The notes beneath the pieces are model-generated. The model was given only the letters and a program-made list of their open reading frames with translations, made no database searches and was not told the DNA's origin. From JBGTFE01 sp036403235 (lineage in GTDB: Bacteria > Acidobacteriota > Blastocatellia > Pyrinomonadales > Pyrinomonadaceae): a DNA stretch of 64,000 nucleotides. This document shows positions 14,777 to 23,943 of this stretch, piece by piece. Numbering within the stretch: the stretch's first letter is position 1; every line of letters begins with the position of its first letter. Position numbers and translations under genes: made by a program. The stretch is taken from the NCBI GenBank assembly GCA_036403235.1, contig DASWRI010000026.1:70756-134755 (forward strand). The letters are read 5' to 3'.

Positions 14777-16432
14777 ATGATGTTGAAACAATTCCTGCTT
14801 TTGAGTTTTTTTGTCTTACTTTTCACCGCTAATCTTTTTGCCCAGAACAAGTTTGAAGGCTACAACATTCTGCTCGACGCGCCGGATACGCAACGCGGCG
14901 CAACGTGCGCGATTCGATACGCGCCGACGACGACGGCCGTGACGATTACCGATTTGAATCCGGCGACACCGATGAACGTTTCGGCCTGCAGCGGTTCGGG
15001 CACGACCGTCGCGCGAAGCGGCGCAAATTACACGATGCGCGCCAACGCCGGAAACGCCAAATGGTGTTTTCAGGGCGAAGACAAAAAATATCGAATCTCG
15101 TTCGTCGGCGACCAGTATACGGGAAGCGTGATTTACGAATGGCCGGCGACGCCCGACGAAAAAACGCTCGGTTTTTACAACGTCAAAGATTTGGGCGCGG
15201 TCGGCGACGGGCGCACCGACGACACGACGGCCATCAGAAGCGCGCTCGCTTTTATCGCGACGCGCAACGGCGGAATTTTGACATTTCCCGAAGGCGAATA
15301 CATCGTCAATTCGCCGCTGACTCTGCCTTCGGGCATTATCATTCAGGGCGTCAACGGGCTTCATTCGGGCGCTTCGACCAATAATTTGACGCAGCGCAAC
15401 ACGAGCCGCATCACGCTCGGCGGAATCGACCGCGCCTTGTTTAAATTGGGCGAATGCACGGAAAAAGTCTCAATCCGCGACATCGAGCTGTACGCGCAGA
15501 ATTCGCAAAACACATACGGCATCGAGGCCGTCGGCGCGTATACGTCTTCGCAGGGTTTCAGCTTTGATAATATTTCGTTCAATAATTTCTATCGCGGCAT
15601 CTACGCGCACGGGCTGAACGTGACCAATCAGTTGTGGCAGTTCGACTACATAAAGGTCAATCAGTGTCGCTTTATCTACAACAGCGACGCGGGAATTTAC
15701 ACGAACGTAAAAAATTCCGACTGGGAAATCGAAGGCTGTCTGTTTATCAATCCAAAGCGAACCCCGACGCAAAGGGCCGATTCGATGAGCTTCGAGCACG
15801 GCGGCATCATTATGATTCAGGACACGTTCGGCGGCGGTTTTGCGGGCGCGCTCGGCGGGACTTTTATCAATATTCTGGACAACACGAATCTGACGGTTCT
15901 CAATTCGCAGACCGAATCGATGACGAACGCGTTTTATTACAACGAGGCGAACAATCCATATGCCGGCGATTATTCCTACCCGATAACGTTTGTCAACTGC
16001 ATTTTCGGCGACCCGATTACGTTTAATGCGCGCCGCACGTTTGTCTCGACCGGAAATCTATATCTCGGCAACACATTCCGCGCCGACGAGCGTCTCCGGG
16101 TATATTCGACCGGCGACCGTTTCTGCTACGACGGCGCTACTTTAGGCTGCGTCGGCGCGGCGAAAAACAATTTCGACAAAGCGCAGATAATTTTTATGAC
16201 CGGCCAGCCCGACGACCGAAATATTCCCGGACACCCGACGCTTTTCGGAACCGACGTGCAGTTTAACGGCACGGTTCAGATGCCTTCGTTTCTGCAAACG
16301 GCGCTGCCGAACGGCAAGCCGAACGGCTCGCTCGTCTACTGCTCAAACTGCCGACGCTCGACCACGCCCTGTCAGGGCGGCGGAACGGGCGCGCCCGCAA
16401 TGGTCGTCAACAATCAATGGAGTTGTTTGTAA
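14777..16432 (+). CDS. Secreted right-handed beta-helix protein (pectate lyase superfamily)
   Basis: A 551-residue exported protein: signal peptide (about 1-22, ending LFAQ), an N-terminal beta domain with a Cys pair, then a beta-helix opening with the classic DLGAVGDGRTDDTTAI (138-153) and the Gly-rich GGILTFPEGEYIV. The fold is shared by polysaccharide lyases, glycosidases and phage tailspikes; catalytic residues cannot be assigned from sequence. The last 30 residues hold a cluster of Cys. The gene stands between two repeat hairpins and has no sugar-utilisation neighbours, so the substrate is unknown. Confidence 0.85.
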   Translation: MMLKQFLLLSFFVLLFTANLFAQNKFEGYNILLDAPDTQRGATCAIRYAPTTTAVTITDLNPATPMNVSACSGSGTTVARSGANYTMRANAGNAKWCFQGEDKKYRISFVGDQYTGSVIYEWPATPDEKTLGFYNVKDLGAVGDGRTDDTTAIRSALAFIATRNGGILTFPEGEYIVNSPLTLPSGIIIQGVNGLHSGASTNNLTQRNTSRITLGGIDRALFKLGECTEKVSIRDIELYAQNSQNTYGIEAVGAYTSSQGFSFDNISFNNFYRGIYAHGLNVTNQLWQFDYIKVNQCRFIYNSDAGIYTNVKNSDWEIEGCLFINPKRTPTQRADSMSFEHGGIIMIQDTFGGGFAGALGGTFINILDNTNLTVLNSQTESMTNAFYYNEANNPYAGDYSYPITFVNCIFGDPITFNARRTFVSTGNLYLGNTFRADERLRVYSTGDRFCYDGATLGCVGAAKNNFDKAQIIFMTGQPDDRNIPGHPTLFGTDVQFNGTVQMPSFLQTALPNGKPNGSLVYCSNCRRSTTPCQGGGTGAPAMVVNNQWSCL

Positions 16433-16493
16433 GTTGATAGTTGATAGTTGATAGTTTGTTTTTTTACTATCACTTTCCACTTTCAACTTTTTT
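16431..16493. repeat. Tandem-repeat hairpin (GTTGATA type)
   Basis: Three copies of AGTTGAT run from 16432, followed after a T-rich loop by ACTATCAC, TTTCCAC and TTTCAACTTT. It is one of the intergenic hairpin family. Confidence 0.6.
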
Positions 16494-16498
16494 GAGCG

Positions 16499-16954
16499 AT
16501 GAAGCGAATTATTATCGTTGCAATTTTGCTTTTGTTGGGCGCGGCGAACGTCACGGCACAGTCGAAAACGGATAAAAGCGTCGAACGGGAATTGCTGCGC
16601 CTGCATCGCGCCGAGGACGAAGCCGAAGCGAAAAAAGACACGAATGCGCTTGAACGCCTGTTCAGCGACGATTTTCTCTTTGTTGCCGCAAACGGCGCGA
16701 TTTACGATAAAAAGAAATTTCTCGGAGAGATAAAAGCCGACACCGAGCCGCCCACCGAACAAAAGCTCGATTACGAAAATTTTCGCGCCCGCATTTACGG
16801 CAAAACCGCGATTGTCAATTACGTTTTAGTCGTCAACGGGACGGACAAAGACAAGAAAGCTTACGCCAATCGCTTTCAGATGAGCGTCGTCTGGATAAAA
16901 GAAAAGGGCGTTTGGCGGATAGCCAACTTTCACTCGACGCGCCTCAGAGCCTGA
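16499..16954 (+). CDS. Exported DUF4440/SnoaL-like (NTF2 fold) protein
   Basis: A 151-residue protein with a signal peptide (about 1-21, ending VTAQ) and one NTF2-like domain: VERELLRLHRAEDEAEAKKD, LERLFSDDFLFVAANGAIYDKK, then beta strands ending GVWRIANFHSTRLR. DUF4440 proteins form small cone-shaped barrels; some are isomerases, many only bind ligands. No catalytic residue can be assigned. It is a single gene. Confidence 0.85.
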   Translation: MKRIIIVAILLLLGAANVTAQSKTDKSVERELLRLHRAEDEAEAKKDTNALERLFSDDFLFVAANGAIYDKKKFLGEIKADTEPPTEQKLDYENFRARIYGKTAIVNYVLVVNGTDKDKKAYANRFQMSVVWIKEKGVWRIANFHSTRLRA

Positions 16955-17298
16955 GAAAATTTGCAGCTCGAATCAAACCGGAGCTTTCTAAAATAAAGAA
17001 TTAAAAATTATATTTTTCTTAAACGACTTTTTAGTTTTTGATTCCTAAACATTACGATATAAAGGGTTGCATTTTTTGCGAAAAAGGTGTATAAACAATG
17101 TTACCCCTTTTAATTGTTATCCAGTCTTCTGTGTAATTGATTAAATCGAGGCCCCCCTTTTGCGCAGAGTTTGCTGTGCAGCCGGTTTGAATAGATAAGG
17201 GTAATTCAAAACGGACATTTGATTGCTTTCCGACGCGTTGACTATTCCCGTTGATTAAACCGTTGAAATCAATTTTCCCTTTCTTTTGAAAGGAAGAA
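16955..17298. other. 344-bp intergenic region upstream of the receiver-domain gene
   Basis: AT-rich sequence with no credible coding frame; a 91-codon minus-strand frame inside has no ribosome-binding site and no family resemblance. It must hold the promoter of the receiver gene and perhaps the DUF4440 terminator. An AAAGGAAGAA ribosome-binding site ends it. Confidence 0.4.
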
Positions 17299-17667
17299 AT
17301 GAAACGACAACCGCTAATTTTATACATAGACCATAATACGGATTCGTGTGAGATTGTAGAGATTCTGATGCAGCAAATCGGTTTTAAGGTTATCTCCAGC
17401 CAATCGGCCCAGGATGCAGTCCATCTTGCCCGCCAGACGCCGTTTTCCGTGATTATTTCCGAATATCTTTTGCGAGACGTCGACGCATTGCAGATGTGTC
17501 TGGCGATAAAGAAATTCGACCCGCACGTTCCGATTGTTTTTTACTCGGCCGAAGCCCGCCACGAGCACAAAGCAAGAGGAATATCCGCCGGCGCGAACGC
17601 CTATCTCGTCAAGCCGAACGATTTGGAAAACATCGAAAAAACCGTTCTCGATTTAGCTCTGGTCTAG
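17299..17667 (+). CDS. Stand-alone receiver-domain protein with Glu in place of the phospho-Asp
   Basis: A 122-residue single CheY-like domain without an output domain. The beta1 motif LILYIDHNTD keeps an acidic residue, the Lys of LVKPND is present and the alpha4 switch residue is Ser (VFYSAEA), but the phosphoacceptor strand reads VIISEYLLRD: Glu stands where Asp is expected. Glu can mimic the phosphorylated state, so the domain may be locked active or act only as a binding module. A strong AAAGGAAG ribosome-binding site precedes the ATG. No kinase is adjacent; a bidirectional terminator separates it from gyrA. Confidence 0.85.
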   Translation: MKRQPLILYIDHNTDSCEIVEILMQQIGFKVISSQSAQDAVHLARQTPFSVIISEYLLRDVDALQMCLAIKKFDPHVPIVFYSAEARHEHKARGISAGANAYLVKPNDLENIEKTVLDLALV

Positions 17668-17780
17668 ATTTTTTAGTCTCCCAAAAACAACTTTTCGAAA
17701 GCAAAAGCAGTCATCCGATAGCTGTTCCGGTCAAAAACGCGCCGCGAAACAAAAAATTAATCTTTCTCGACGGTAAATAA

Positions 17781-17822
17781 AAAAGCATTGGAAAGCGAAA
17801 ACTTTCCAATGCTTTTTTATTT
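17781..17822. terminator. Bidirectional intrinsic terminator
   Basis: AAAAGCATTGGAAAG (17781-17795), loop CGAAAA, and CTTTCCAATGCTTTT (17802-17816) form a perfect 15-bp stem with a T-run on the plus strand and an A-run before it for the minus strand. It lies between converging genes. Confidence 0.9.
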
Positions 17823-17837
17823 TTTATTGCTGTCTTT

Positions 17838-20384
17838 CTATTCTTCTTCTTCGTCTCCGGCTTCGAGCAAAGACGCGCTTGTCACCAAATCGTCTTCGCC
17901 GGTGCGAATCAAGGTTACGCCCTGCGCGCTTCGGCCGGTTTCGCGGATTTTATCGACGCCGAGACGAATTAGTTTCGCCTGCTGCGTGATAATCATTATT
18001 TGCGAATCCTCATAAATCGGGAACGAAGCGACGACCTTGCCGGTTTTGGCGGTCGTTTTCATATTGATAACGCCTTTGCCGCCGCGTTTGGTCAGGCGAT
18101 AGCTGCCGACAATGGTTTGCTTGCCGAAGCCCTGCTCGGAGACGGTCAGGATTTTCTCTGTTCCGTCAATCGAGACGGCGCAGACCGAGACAACGTAATC
18201 GCCTTTGCGCAAGTTTACGCCGCGAACGCCTCTGGCAACTCTGCCCATCGGGCGAACGTCGGTTTCGTTAAAGCGAACCGCCATCCCGTCGTGCGTGGCG
18301 ATAAAGATTTGCTGTTTGCCGTCCGTTCGAATGATGTTCAAAAGCTCGTCGCCGTCGTCGATGTTGATGGCGTTGATGCCGTTGATGCGTATGTTTTGAT
18401 ATTCCGACAGAGCGGATTTTTTGATAATGCCATGACGCGTGACCATCGTCAGATAAATTTCCTCGGTGAAATCTTTGACCGGCATCACCGCGACGAGTTT
18501 TCTTTCCGACGATAATTGAATCAGATTGACGACCGCTTTTCCGCGCGCGGCCGGTGCGGCCTCGGGAATTTCGTGGACTTTGATTTTATAAACCTGTCCG
18601 TCGTCGGTGAAAATCATCAGATAATCGTGCGTCGAAGCGGTGAAAAGATGCTCAACGAAATCTTCATTTTTCGCCGTCGCGCCCAATCTTCCCTTGCCGC
18701 CGCGTCCCTGTTTCGAGTAAATCGCAACCGGCGTGCGTTTGATATATCCGGCTTTCGTCACCGTAATTGCGACTTCTTCGTTCGGAATCAAATCTTCGAT
18801 GGTCAGCTCGACGCCCGCATCGATAATCTGCGTGCGGCGCGCGTCACCATAATTCTTTTTGACTTCGGCGAGCTCGTCCATAATCACCTGACGGAGAAGC
18901 TGTTCGTTGGCCAAGATAGCTTCGAGTTCCGAGATGTGACGCAGCAGCGCTTCGAGTTCGTCGATGATTTTCTGGCGTTCGAGCGCCGAAAGACGACGAA
19001 GCTGCAAATCTAAAATCGCCTGCGCCTGAATGTCCGAAAATCTCAATCCGCCGACAACCTTTTCCAAATCCTTCAAAAATCCGGCCAGAGTTTTGTCGGC
19101 CGAAACGCCGCGCCACGTCTTCTGCTCGTGGAGAGTCGCAAAATTTCCGGTCAGCCACGATTTCGCTTCGTCAATCGAGCGCGAGTTGCGAATGAGCGGA
19201 ATGATGTAGTCGAGCGCGTCGATGGCTTTGTTCAAGCCTTCCAAAATATGCGCGCGCGCTTTTGCTTTGCGAAGCTCGAACTCGGTGCGGCGGCGGACGA
19301 CTTCGCGACGGAAATCGACAAACGCTTCGAGAATCTGTTTGAGATTCAAAACTTTCGGCTGGCCGTCGATAATCGCGATATTGATGATGCCGAAAGACGA
19401 CTGCATCGGCGTCAGTTTATAAAGCTTGTTCAAAACGACCTGCGGAATCGCGTCGCGTTTGAGCTCGATGACGATGCGCATTCCTTCGCGGTTCGATTCG
19501 TCGCGCAGCTCGGAGATGCCTTCGAGTTTCTTTTCGTGAACCAATTCTGCGATTTTTTCGATAAGCCGCGCCTTATTGACCTGATATGGAATTTCCGTAA
19601 CGACGACGGCGTCGCGCTCGCGGTCGGCGCGACCGATTCTATCGATTCCCGCCTTTGCGCGCATCTGCACGATTCCGCGTCCGGTTTTATACGCGCGATG
19701 AATTTCCTCGCGGCCGTAGATAAATCCGCCGGTCGGAAAATCCGGCCCGGGAACATAGCCGATAAGTTTTTCAATCGAGATTTCCGGGTCTTTGACGAGC
19801 TCGATGGTCGCGTTTAAAATTTCCGTCAAATTGTGCGGCGGAATTTTCGTCGCCATACCGACGGCGATTCCTTCCGAGCCGTTGACCAGAAGATTCGGAA
19901 AACGAACCGGCATCACCGAAGGCTCGGACAGAGATTCGTCGTAGTTCGGGTGAAAATCGACCGTTTCCTTTTCGATGTCGCCGAGCATTTCGCTCGTCAA
20001 CTTCTGCATTCTGACTTCGGTGTAGCGCATGGCGGCGGCGTTGTCGCCGTCAATCGAGCCGAAGTTTCCCTGCCCGTCAACCAGCGTGTAGCGCATCGAA
20101 AAATCCTGCGCCAGACGAACGATGGTGTCGTAAACGGCCGTATCGCCGTGCGGGTGATATTTACCGATAACGTCGCCGACGACGCGCGCCGACTTTTTAT
20201 AAGCTTTGTTATGCGCGTTGCCAAGCTCGTGCATCGCCCACAAAACGCGCCGATGAACCGGCTTCAGACCGTCGCGCACGTCGGGCAGAGCGCGCCCGAT
20301 GATGACCGACATCGCATAATCGAGATACGACCGCCGCATCTCGTCTTCAATATTGACTTGATTACGTTCTAAATTTATATCCAT
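17838..20384 (-). CDS. gyrA: DNA gyrase subunit A
   Basis: The breakage-reunion subunit of gyrase, which introduces negative supercoils with GyrB. The 848-residue protein has the winged-helix active site with catalytic Tyr121 in AAAMRYTEVRM, the tower and coiled coil, and six C-terminal beta-pinwheel blades including the GyrA box KQGRGGKGRLG that gives wrapping activity. In the quinolone-binding region (HPHGDTAVYDTIVR) Thr82 replaces the Ser83 of E. coli, a natural variant in many phyla, and the following Asp-equivalent is D86. The acidic end GDEEEE is common. gyrB is not adjacent. A 248-bp gap to the divergent PilZ gene holds the promoters. Confidence 0.98.
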   Translation of the reverse strand: MDINLERNQVNIEDEMRRSYLDYAMSVIIGRALPDVRDGLKPVHRRVLWAMHELGNAHNKAYKKSARVVGDVIGKYHPHGDTAVYDTIVRLAQDFSMRYTLVDGQGNFGSIDGDNAAAMRYTEVRMQKLTSEMLGDIEKETVDFHPNYDESLSEPSVMPVRFPNLLVNGSEGIAVGMATKIPPHNLTEILNATIELVKDPEISIEKLIGYVPGPDFPTGGFIYGREEIHRAYKTGRGIVQMRAKAGIDRIGRADRERDAVVVTEIPYQVNKARLIEKIAELVHEKKLEGISELRDESNREGMRIVIELKRDAIPQVVLNKLYKLTPMQSSFGIINIAIIDGQPKVLNLKQILEAFVDFRREVVRRRTEFELRKAKARAHILEGLNKAIDALDYIIPLIRNSRSIDEAKSWLTGNFATLHEQKTWRGVSADKTLAGFLKDLEKVVGGLRFSDIQAQAILDLQLRRLSALERQKIIDELEALLRHISELEAILANEQLLRQVIMDELAEVKKNYGDARRTQIIDAGVELTIEDLIPNEEVAITVTKAGYIKRTPVAIYSKQGRGGKGRLGATAKNEDFVEHLFTASTHDYLMIFTDDGQVYKIKVHEIPEAAPAARGKAVVNLIQLSSERKLVAVMPVKDFTEEIYLTMVTRHGIIKKSALSEYQNIRINGINAINIDDGDELLNIIRTDGKQQIFIATHDGMAVRFNETDVRPMGRVARGVRGVNLRKGDYVVSVCAVSIDGTEKILTVSEQGFGKQTIVGSYRLTKRGGKGVINMKTTAKTGKVVASFPIYEDSQIMIITQQAKLIRLGVDKIRETGRSAQGVTLIRTGEDDLVTSASLLEAGDEEEE

Positions 20385-20632
20385 TATATTTTTATTTTAC
20401 TGTTACTTTTCCTGATAATTTTTTTGCTGTTTAATGAGTTATTTTTTCTAGGTGCGTACAGGCACAAAATCTGGAAATTTAACGGTTTTAATCCTTTTAT
20501 TATTTTACAGGTAAAACGCCTGTGAAGCAACCTGTAAAACCCTTGTAGGACAGCTATTTTCCATAACTTTTTTCAAGTCTTTTTCTCAGTTTTTCAGCCA
20601 AATTATTCACTCAGTTTTTTGGAGGAATCTAA

Positions 20633-21394
20633 ATGTTGTCATCACCTGTTGTCAAGAAAAACGACCGCCGCATTCAACGCGTTTCGCTGGCTCTGCCCGT
20701 CCGAATCGAATCGAAAGTCAATCGCTCATATTCGTGGGACGAAGTCACGCGTCTGAACGACGTCTCCGCCTTCGGCGCGGGATTTAATCTGCGTCGCCCG
20801 CTCAAACGCGGGCGGCTCGTCCAGATGACGATTCCGCTGCCGCGCCAATTGCGCTGCTACGATTATATGGAGCCGCAGTATAAAGTCTGGGCGCTCGTCC
20901 GCCGGTGCATTCCGGTCAACCAAAAGAACGGAAACGAGGCTTACGCCGTCGGCGTCGCGTTTATCGGCCGAAACCCGCCTTCGAGCTACATCCATGACCC
21001 GGCGAAGCTTTACGACATCACACAGGTCAACGACCAGAATTTATGGCAGATTGTCGAGGCTGGAGACGCGCCGGACGAAAGCACTCTGCCGAAAGACTGC
21101 CGCCGCCACACGCGTTTTGCGATTCCGGTCGGCATGGTGCTCGAAACGGTTGACGATGAAGGACGGATAACGACGGGCAGTGAAATGACCGTCACGGAAA
21201 ATATCTCGCTCGGCGGCGCGGCGGTTTTTACGACGCTCAACGCCGATATCGGCTCGTTCGTACGCGTCAAAAGCGACCAGTATAACGTCTCGATTATCTC
21301 AATCGTCCGCGGAAAAAGACTCGGCAAAGACGGCATCACGCGTCTCCACGTCGAGTTTATCGACCGCTTTTTCCCGCTCGACGGAATCGAATAA
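20633..21394 (+). CDS. Tandem PilZ-domain protein
   Basis: A 253-residue protein with two PilZ-like domains. The first opens with RRIQRVSLALPVRI (about 12-25) and has LNDVSAFGAGFNL; the second opens with RRHTRFAIPVGM (about 157-168) and has TENISLGGAAVF. In c-di-GMP-binding PilZ domains the motifs are RxxxR and (D/N)xSxxG: the second copy fits both (RRHTR, NISLGG); the first has RRIQR and DVSAFGAG and fits fairly well. It is likely a soluble c-di-GMP effector with two sites. The ATG at 20633 follows a clear GGAGG site. Confidence 0.85.
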   Translation: MLSSPVVKKNDRRIQRVSLALPVRIESKVNRSYSWDEVTRLNDVSAFGAGFNLRRPLKRGRLVQMTIPLPRQLRCYDYMEPQYKVWALVRRCIPVNQKNGNEAYAVGVAFIGRNPPSSYIHDPAKLYDITQVNDQNLWQIVEAGDAPDESTLPKDCRRHTRFAIPVGMVLETVDDEGRITTGSEMTVTENISLGGAAVFTTLNADIGSFVRVKSDQYNVSIISIVRGKRLGKDGITRLHVEFIDRFFPLDGIE

Positions 21395-21403
21395 GTGAAT
21401 AAC

Positions 21404-21470
21404 TAAAAGTGAAAGGTGAAAAGTGAGGAAGAAAATTCTTCACTTTTCACTTTTCACTTTTCACTTTTCG
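21404..21470. repeat. Tandem-repeat hairpin (AAAGTGA type)
   Basis: AAAAGTGAAAGGTGAAAAGTGA-like units on the left are mirrored by four TTTTCAC units on the right around the centre GAAGAAAATTCTTC. This is among the clearest members of the intergenic hairpin family. Confidence 0.7.
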
Positions 21471-21486
21471 CTCTTATAATCTCGCT

Positions 21487-22140
21487 GTGAGCTCAAAAGA
21501 AAACCCTTATCCTTCGCCGATTGTCTTTAACGCCGTGCGTTATTTTGTGCTGATGGTGAGCAAAATTTTATGGCGCATCGAGTTTCACGGAACGGAAAAT
21601 ATTCCGCAGGGCGCGGCGCGCGGACTGCTCATCGCGCCGAATCATCAAACTTACGTCGACCCGTTCTGGATAACCGTGCCGGTCAAGCGAAAATTTCGAT
21701 ATTTGGCTTGGGACGAAGCGTTTAACTGGTTTGCGATTGGAAAAATCATACGCTATCTCGGCGCGTTTCCGGTCAGGACTATCGGCCGCGGCGGAAAGCT
21801 AAACGCGATGAAAAAGGCTTTGAAATATTTGCGTGAAGGCGCGACGCTGATAATTTTTCCGGAAGGCGAGCGCGAGTTTACGGACGGAAAATTTTTGCCG
21901 TTCAAACCCGGCGCGGTGCGGATTGCGATGGAAGCCGGCGTGCCCGTCATGCCCGTCACGATTCGCGGCGGAAACAAAGTCTGGGCGCAGGGCATGAAAT
22001 ATCCGCGACTCGGAAAAGTGGAAATTATTTTTCACCCGCCTTTTGAAATTCCCAAAACCGGCAAAAAAGCTGATTTGGACGCGCACGTCGAAAAAATAAA
22101 CGAGCGCCTGATGGAGATTATCAAATCGGAAATGAAATAA
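21487..22140 (+). CDS. plsC: 1-acyl-sn-glycerol-3-phosphate acyltransferase family protein (PlsC-like)
   Basis: An LPLAT-family enzyme that transfers an acyl group to lysophosphatidic acid or a related lysolipid at the membrane. The 217-residue protein has the catalytic NHQTYVD (H53 to D58, the HX4D motif), the substrate-binding FPEGERE block and the MPVTIRGGNK motif. The start codon is GTG at 21487. It lies downstream of the PilZ gene, separated by a repeat hairpin, so co-transcription is uncertain. The exact acyl acceptor is not predictable. Confidence 0.88.
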   Translation: MSSKENPYPSPIVFNAVRYFVLMVSKILWRIEFHGTENIPQGAARGLLIAPNHQTYVDPFWITVPVKRKFRYLAWDEAFNWFAIGKIIRYLGAFPVRTIGRGGKLNAMKKALKYLREGATLIIFPEGEREFTDGKFLPFKPGAVRIAMEAGVPVMPVTIRGGNKVWAQGMKYPRLGKVEIIFHPPFEIPKTGKKADLDAHVEKINERLMEIIKSEMK

Positions 22141-22141
22141 A

Positions 22142-22218
22142 GCTGAAAACTGAGAAGTGAGTTGATAGTTTGTTTTCTTCACTATCAACTATCAACTTTC
22201 AGTTTTCAGTTTTCAGTT
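22142..22218. repeat. Tandem-repeat hairpin between convergent genes
   Basis: GCTGAAAACTGAGAAGTGAG, then GTTGATAG, is mirrored by CTATCAACTATCAACTTTCAG and three TTTTCAG units. It reaches into the stop codon region of the kinase gene. Two unit types (GTTGATA and CTGAAAA) are nested in one hairpin. Confidence 0.65.
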
Positions 22219-23833
22219 AAAAAGGTTGTTGTTCGCGCTGGCGCTGTTCTCTCTGTTGCTGCTCCATTTCGCGTTGCTGGCGGCCCAATTCAAGCGCTCT
22301 CTTTAGTTTCTGTCTTTGCTTCGGCGTCATTTTCTGCCAGACGTCGGGCGGAATATTGCCCGGCGTGCGCGTCGTCGGAGACGCCGGAACCGGACGCGTC
22401 GCCTGTTCGTCGTCAACGTCCGGTTCGTCAGGCTCGTCGCTGCTATCGACGGTCGTTCGATTTTTCGGCTCGTTTTTCGTCGTCTCGACAGGTTTATTCG
22501 GAATTTGTTTCACTTCCGCTTTCGTTTCCGTTTTTTTCGGCGCGGATTCGATTGAATTTGTGTTGACCGGGACGGCGACGATATTCACCTGCACCGCATT
22601 GGCGTTTGTTTCCGGAACGGTTACGGCATCAACTTTTTGCTCTGCCTTCGTATTTGCAGAATTCGTGCCCGCGCCGAACAATCCGGGGTTGGAAATATAA
22701 ATGGCCGCGCAGGCAGCTCCGGCCATAAGCAGCCCGATAAGCGCGACGGCGGCGAAGGCCGTTCTGCGTCCCGGGTTTTGCTCGGGCTGAGTCCGGGCTT
22801 TTGTTTTTTCCGGTTCAAAATCGCCGGTCAACTGCGGCTTGACGGCGGTTTCTTTGGAAACGTTTTCGGATAAAACTTCGGTTTTGATTGAAGATTGTTT
22901 CGCGCCGGATAAATTGCCGGAATCGCCGAGAACCGCCGTTTTTTGCGTGAACAGATTTGCTCCGGCGCGTTTATCGGGAACGGTTTTCGCGTTTTCTTCG
23001 ACCAGTTCCTCGCTTTCCCAGAGCATCGCGCGCATCGCCTGCGCCGAAATCGGACGCTGGTTGGCGTTGAGCGCCATCGCCTTGTGCAGAACGTCGGCAA
23101 CCGGCGCGGGAATGTCCTGATTTATCGTGTTCATTGCGACGAGCGGGTCTTCCTTATCGCTCAAAACGTTCATTGCACGGGTCAGAGCGTCGGCGGGCGG
23201 AACGCCGGTCAGAAGATGATAAAGCGTCGCCGCCAAGCTGTATAAATCGCTGCGCGGGTCGGTTCCGGTTCCCTGAATTTGTTCGAGCGACGCATAATTT
23301 CTCGAATAACCGAAAACGCTTTTCGCCGCCGTGGCCGATTCGGGGCTCGTCACGTTTCCCTTCGCCAGACCGAAATCGAGCAGAATAATCTGGCCGCGTG
23401 AAGTCAGTTTTAAGTTTTGCGGCTTGATGTCGCGGTGGATGACGGGCATTTCCTGCGCGTGCAGATATTCGAGCGCGTCGAGCAATTGGTCGGCCCAGTT
23501 CAAAACGTCTGTCAGTGGAAATGTCCGGCCTTCGTGCTCCATCATCTCCGAAAGGTCTTCGCCGTCGATGTATTCCATCACCAGAAACTGCCCGTTTCCG
23601 TCGACAAAATGGTCGCTGACGCGCGGGAGCGCCGGGTGGCGCAGACTGTTTAAAAGTCGAGCTTCGCGCTCGAAAGCCCTGCGGAATTTTTCGTCGAGCA
23701 TCAGGGTTTCCTTTATCGCCACGGTGCTTCCGAAACGCTCGTCGGTCGCGATGAAAACCGCGCCCATTCCGCCCTGCCCGATTTGTTTTTCGACGCGATA
23801 CCGATTTTGTAAAACTGTTCCCGTTTCTATCAT
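22217..23833 (-). CDS. PknB-type serine/threonine protein kinase with membrane segment
   Basis: From the ATG at 23833 (AAAGG site 8 bp upstream; an upstream in-frame GTG at 23863 is less likely) the protein has 538 residues. The kinase domain (about 10-280) is complete: G-loop GQGGMG (19-24), Lys41 (VAIKE), catalytic loop HRDIKPQN (133-140), DFG (153-155) and a YASLEQIQG-type activation segment. After a Thr/Lys-rich linker comes one membrane helix (around 355-380, AALIGLLMAG-like) and an extracytoplasmic region rich in Pro, Asn, Glu and Gln that ends in a Gln/Arg-rich helix (REMEQQQREQRQREQQ). No PASTA or TPR sensor domain is seen. The kinase probably signals cell-envelope state; targets unknown. 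Confidence 0.92.
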   Translation of the reverse strand: MIETGTVLQNRYRVEKQIGQGGMGAVFIATDERFGSTVAIKETLMLDEKFRRAFEREARLLNSLRHPALPRVSDHFVDGNGQFLVMEYIDGEDLSEMMEHEGRTFPLTDVLNWADQLLDALEYLHAQEMPVIHRDIKPQNLKLTSRGQIILLDFGLAKGNVTSPESATAAKSVFGYSRNYASLEQIQGTGTDPRSDLYSLAATLYHLLTGVPPADALTRAMNVLSDKEDPLVAMNTINQDIPAPVADVLHKAMALNANQRPISAQAMRAMLWESEELVEENAKTVPDKRAGANLFTQKTAVLGDSGNLSGAKQSSIKTEVLSENVSKETAVKPQLTGDFEPEKTKARTQPEQNPGRRTAFAAVALIGLLMAGAACAAIYISNPGLFGAGTNSANTKAEQKVDAVTVPETNANAVQVNIVAVPVNTNSIESAPKKTETKAEVKQIPNKPVETTKNEPKNRTTVDSSDEPDEPDVDDEQATRPVPASPTTRTPGNIPPDVWQKMTPKQRQKLKRALELGRQQREMEQQQREQRQREQQPF

Positions 23834-23943
23834 TTTGTTTGCCTTTCGAGGAGTGCTACGCACATTCTACTACACTTTTAAACAAAATTTGAGGCAGATT
23901 TTTGAGGTCTGCCTCTCTTATTACGGACAAATAACGGAATTGT

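Noticed and set aside
17052..17327. A 91-codon minus-strand frame before the receiver gene
   Set aside because: No ribosome-binding site, overlaps the start of a real gene, and composition is not coding-like.
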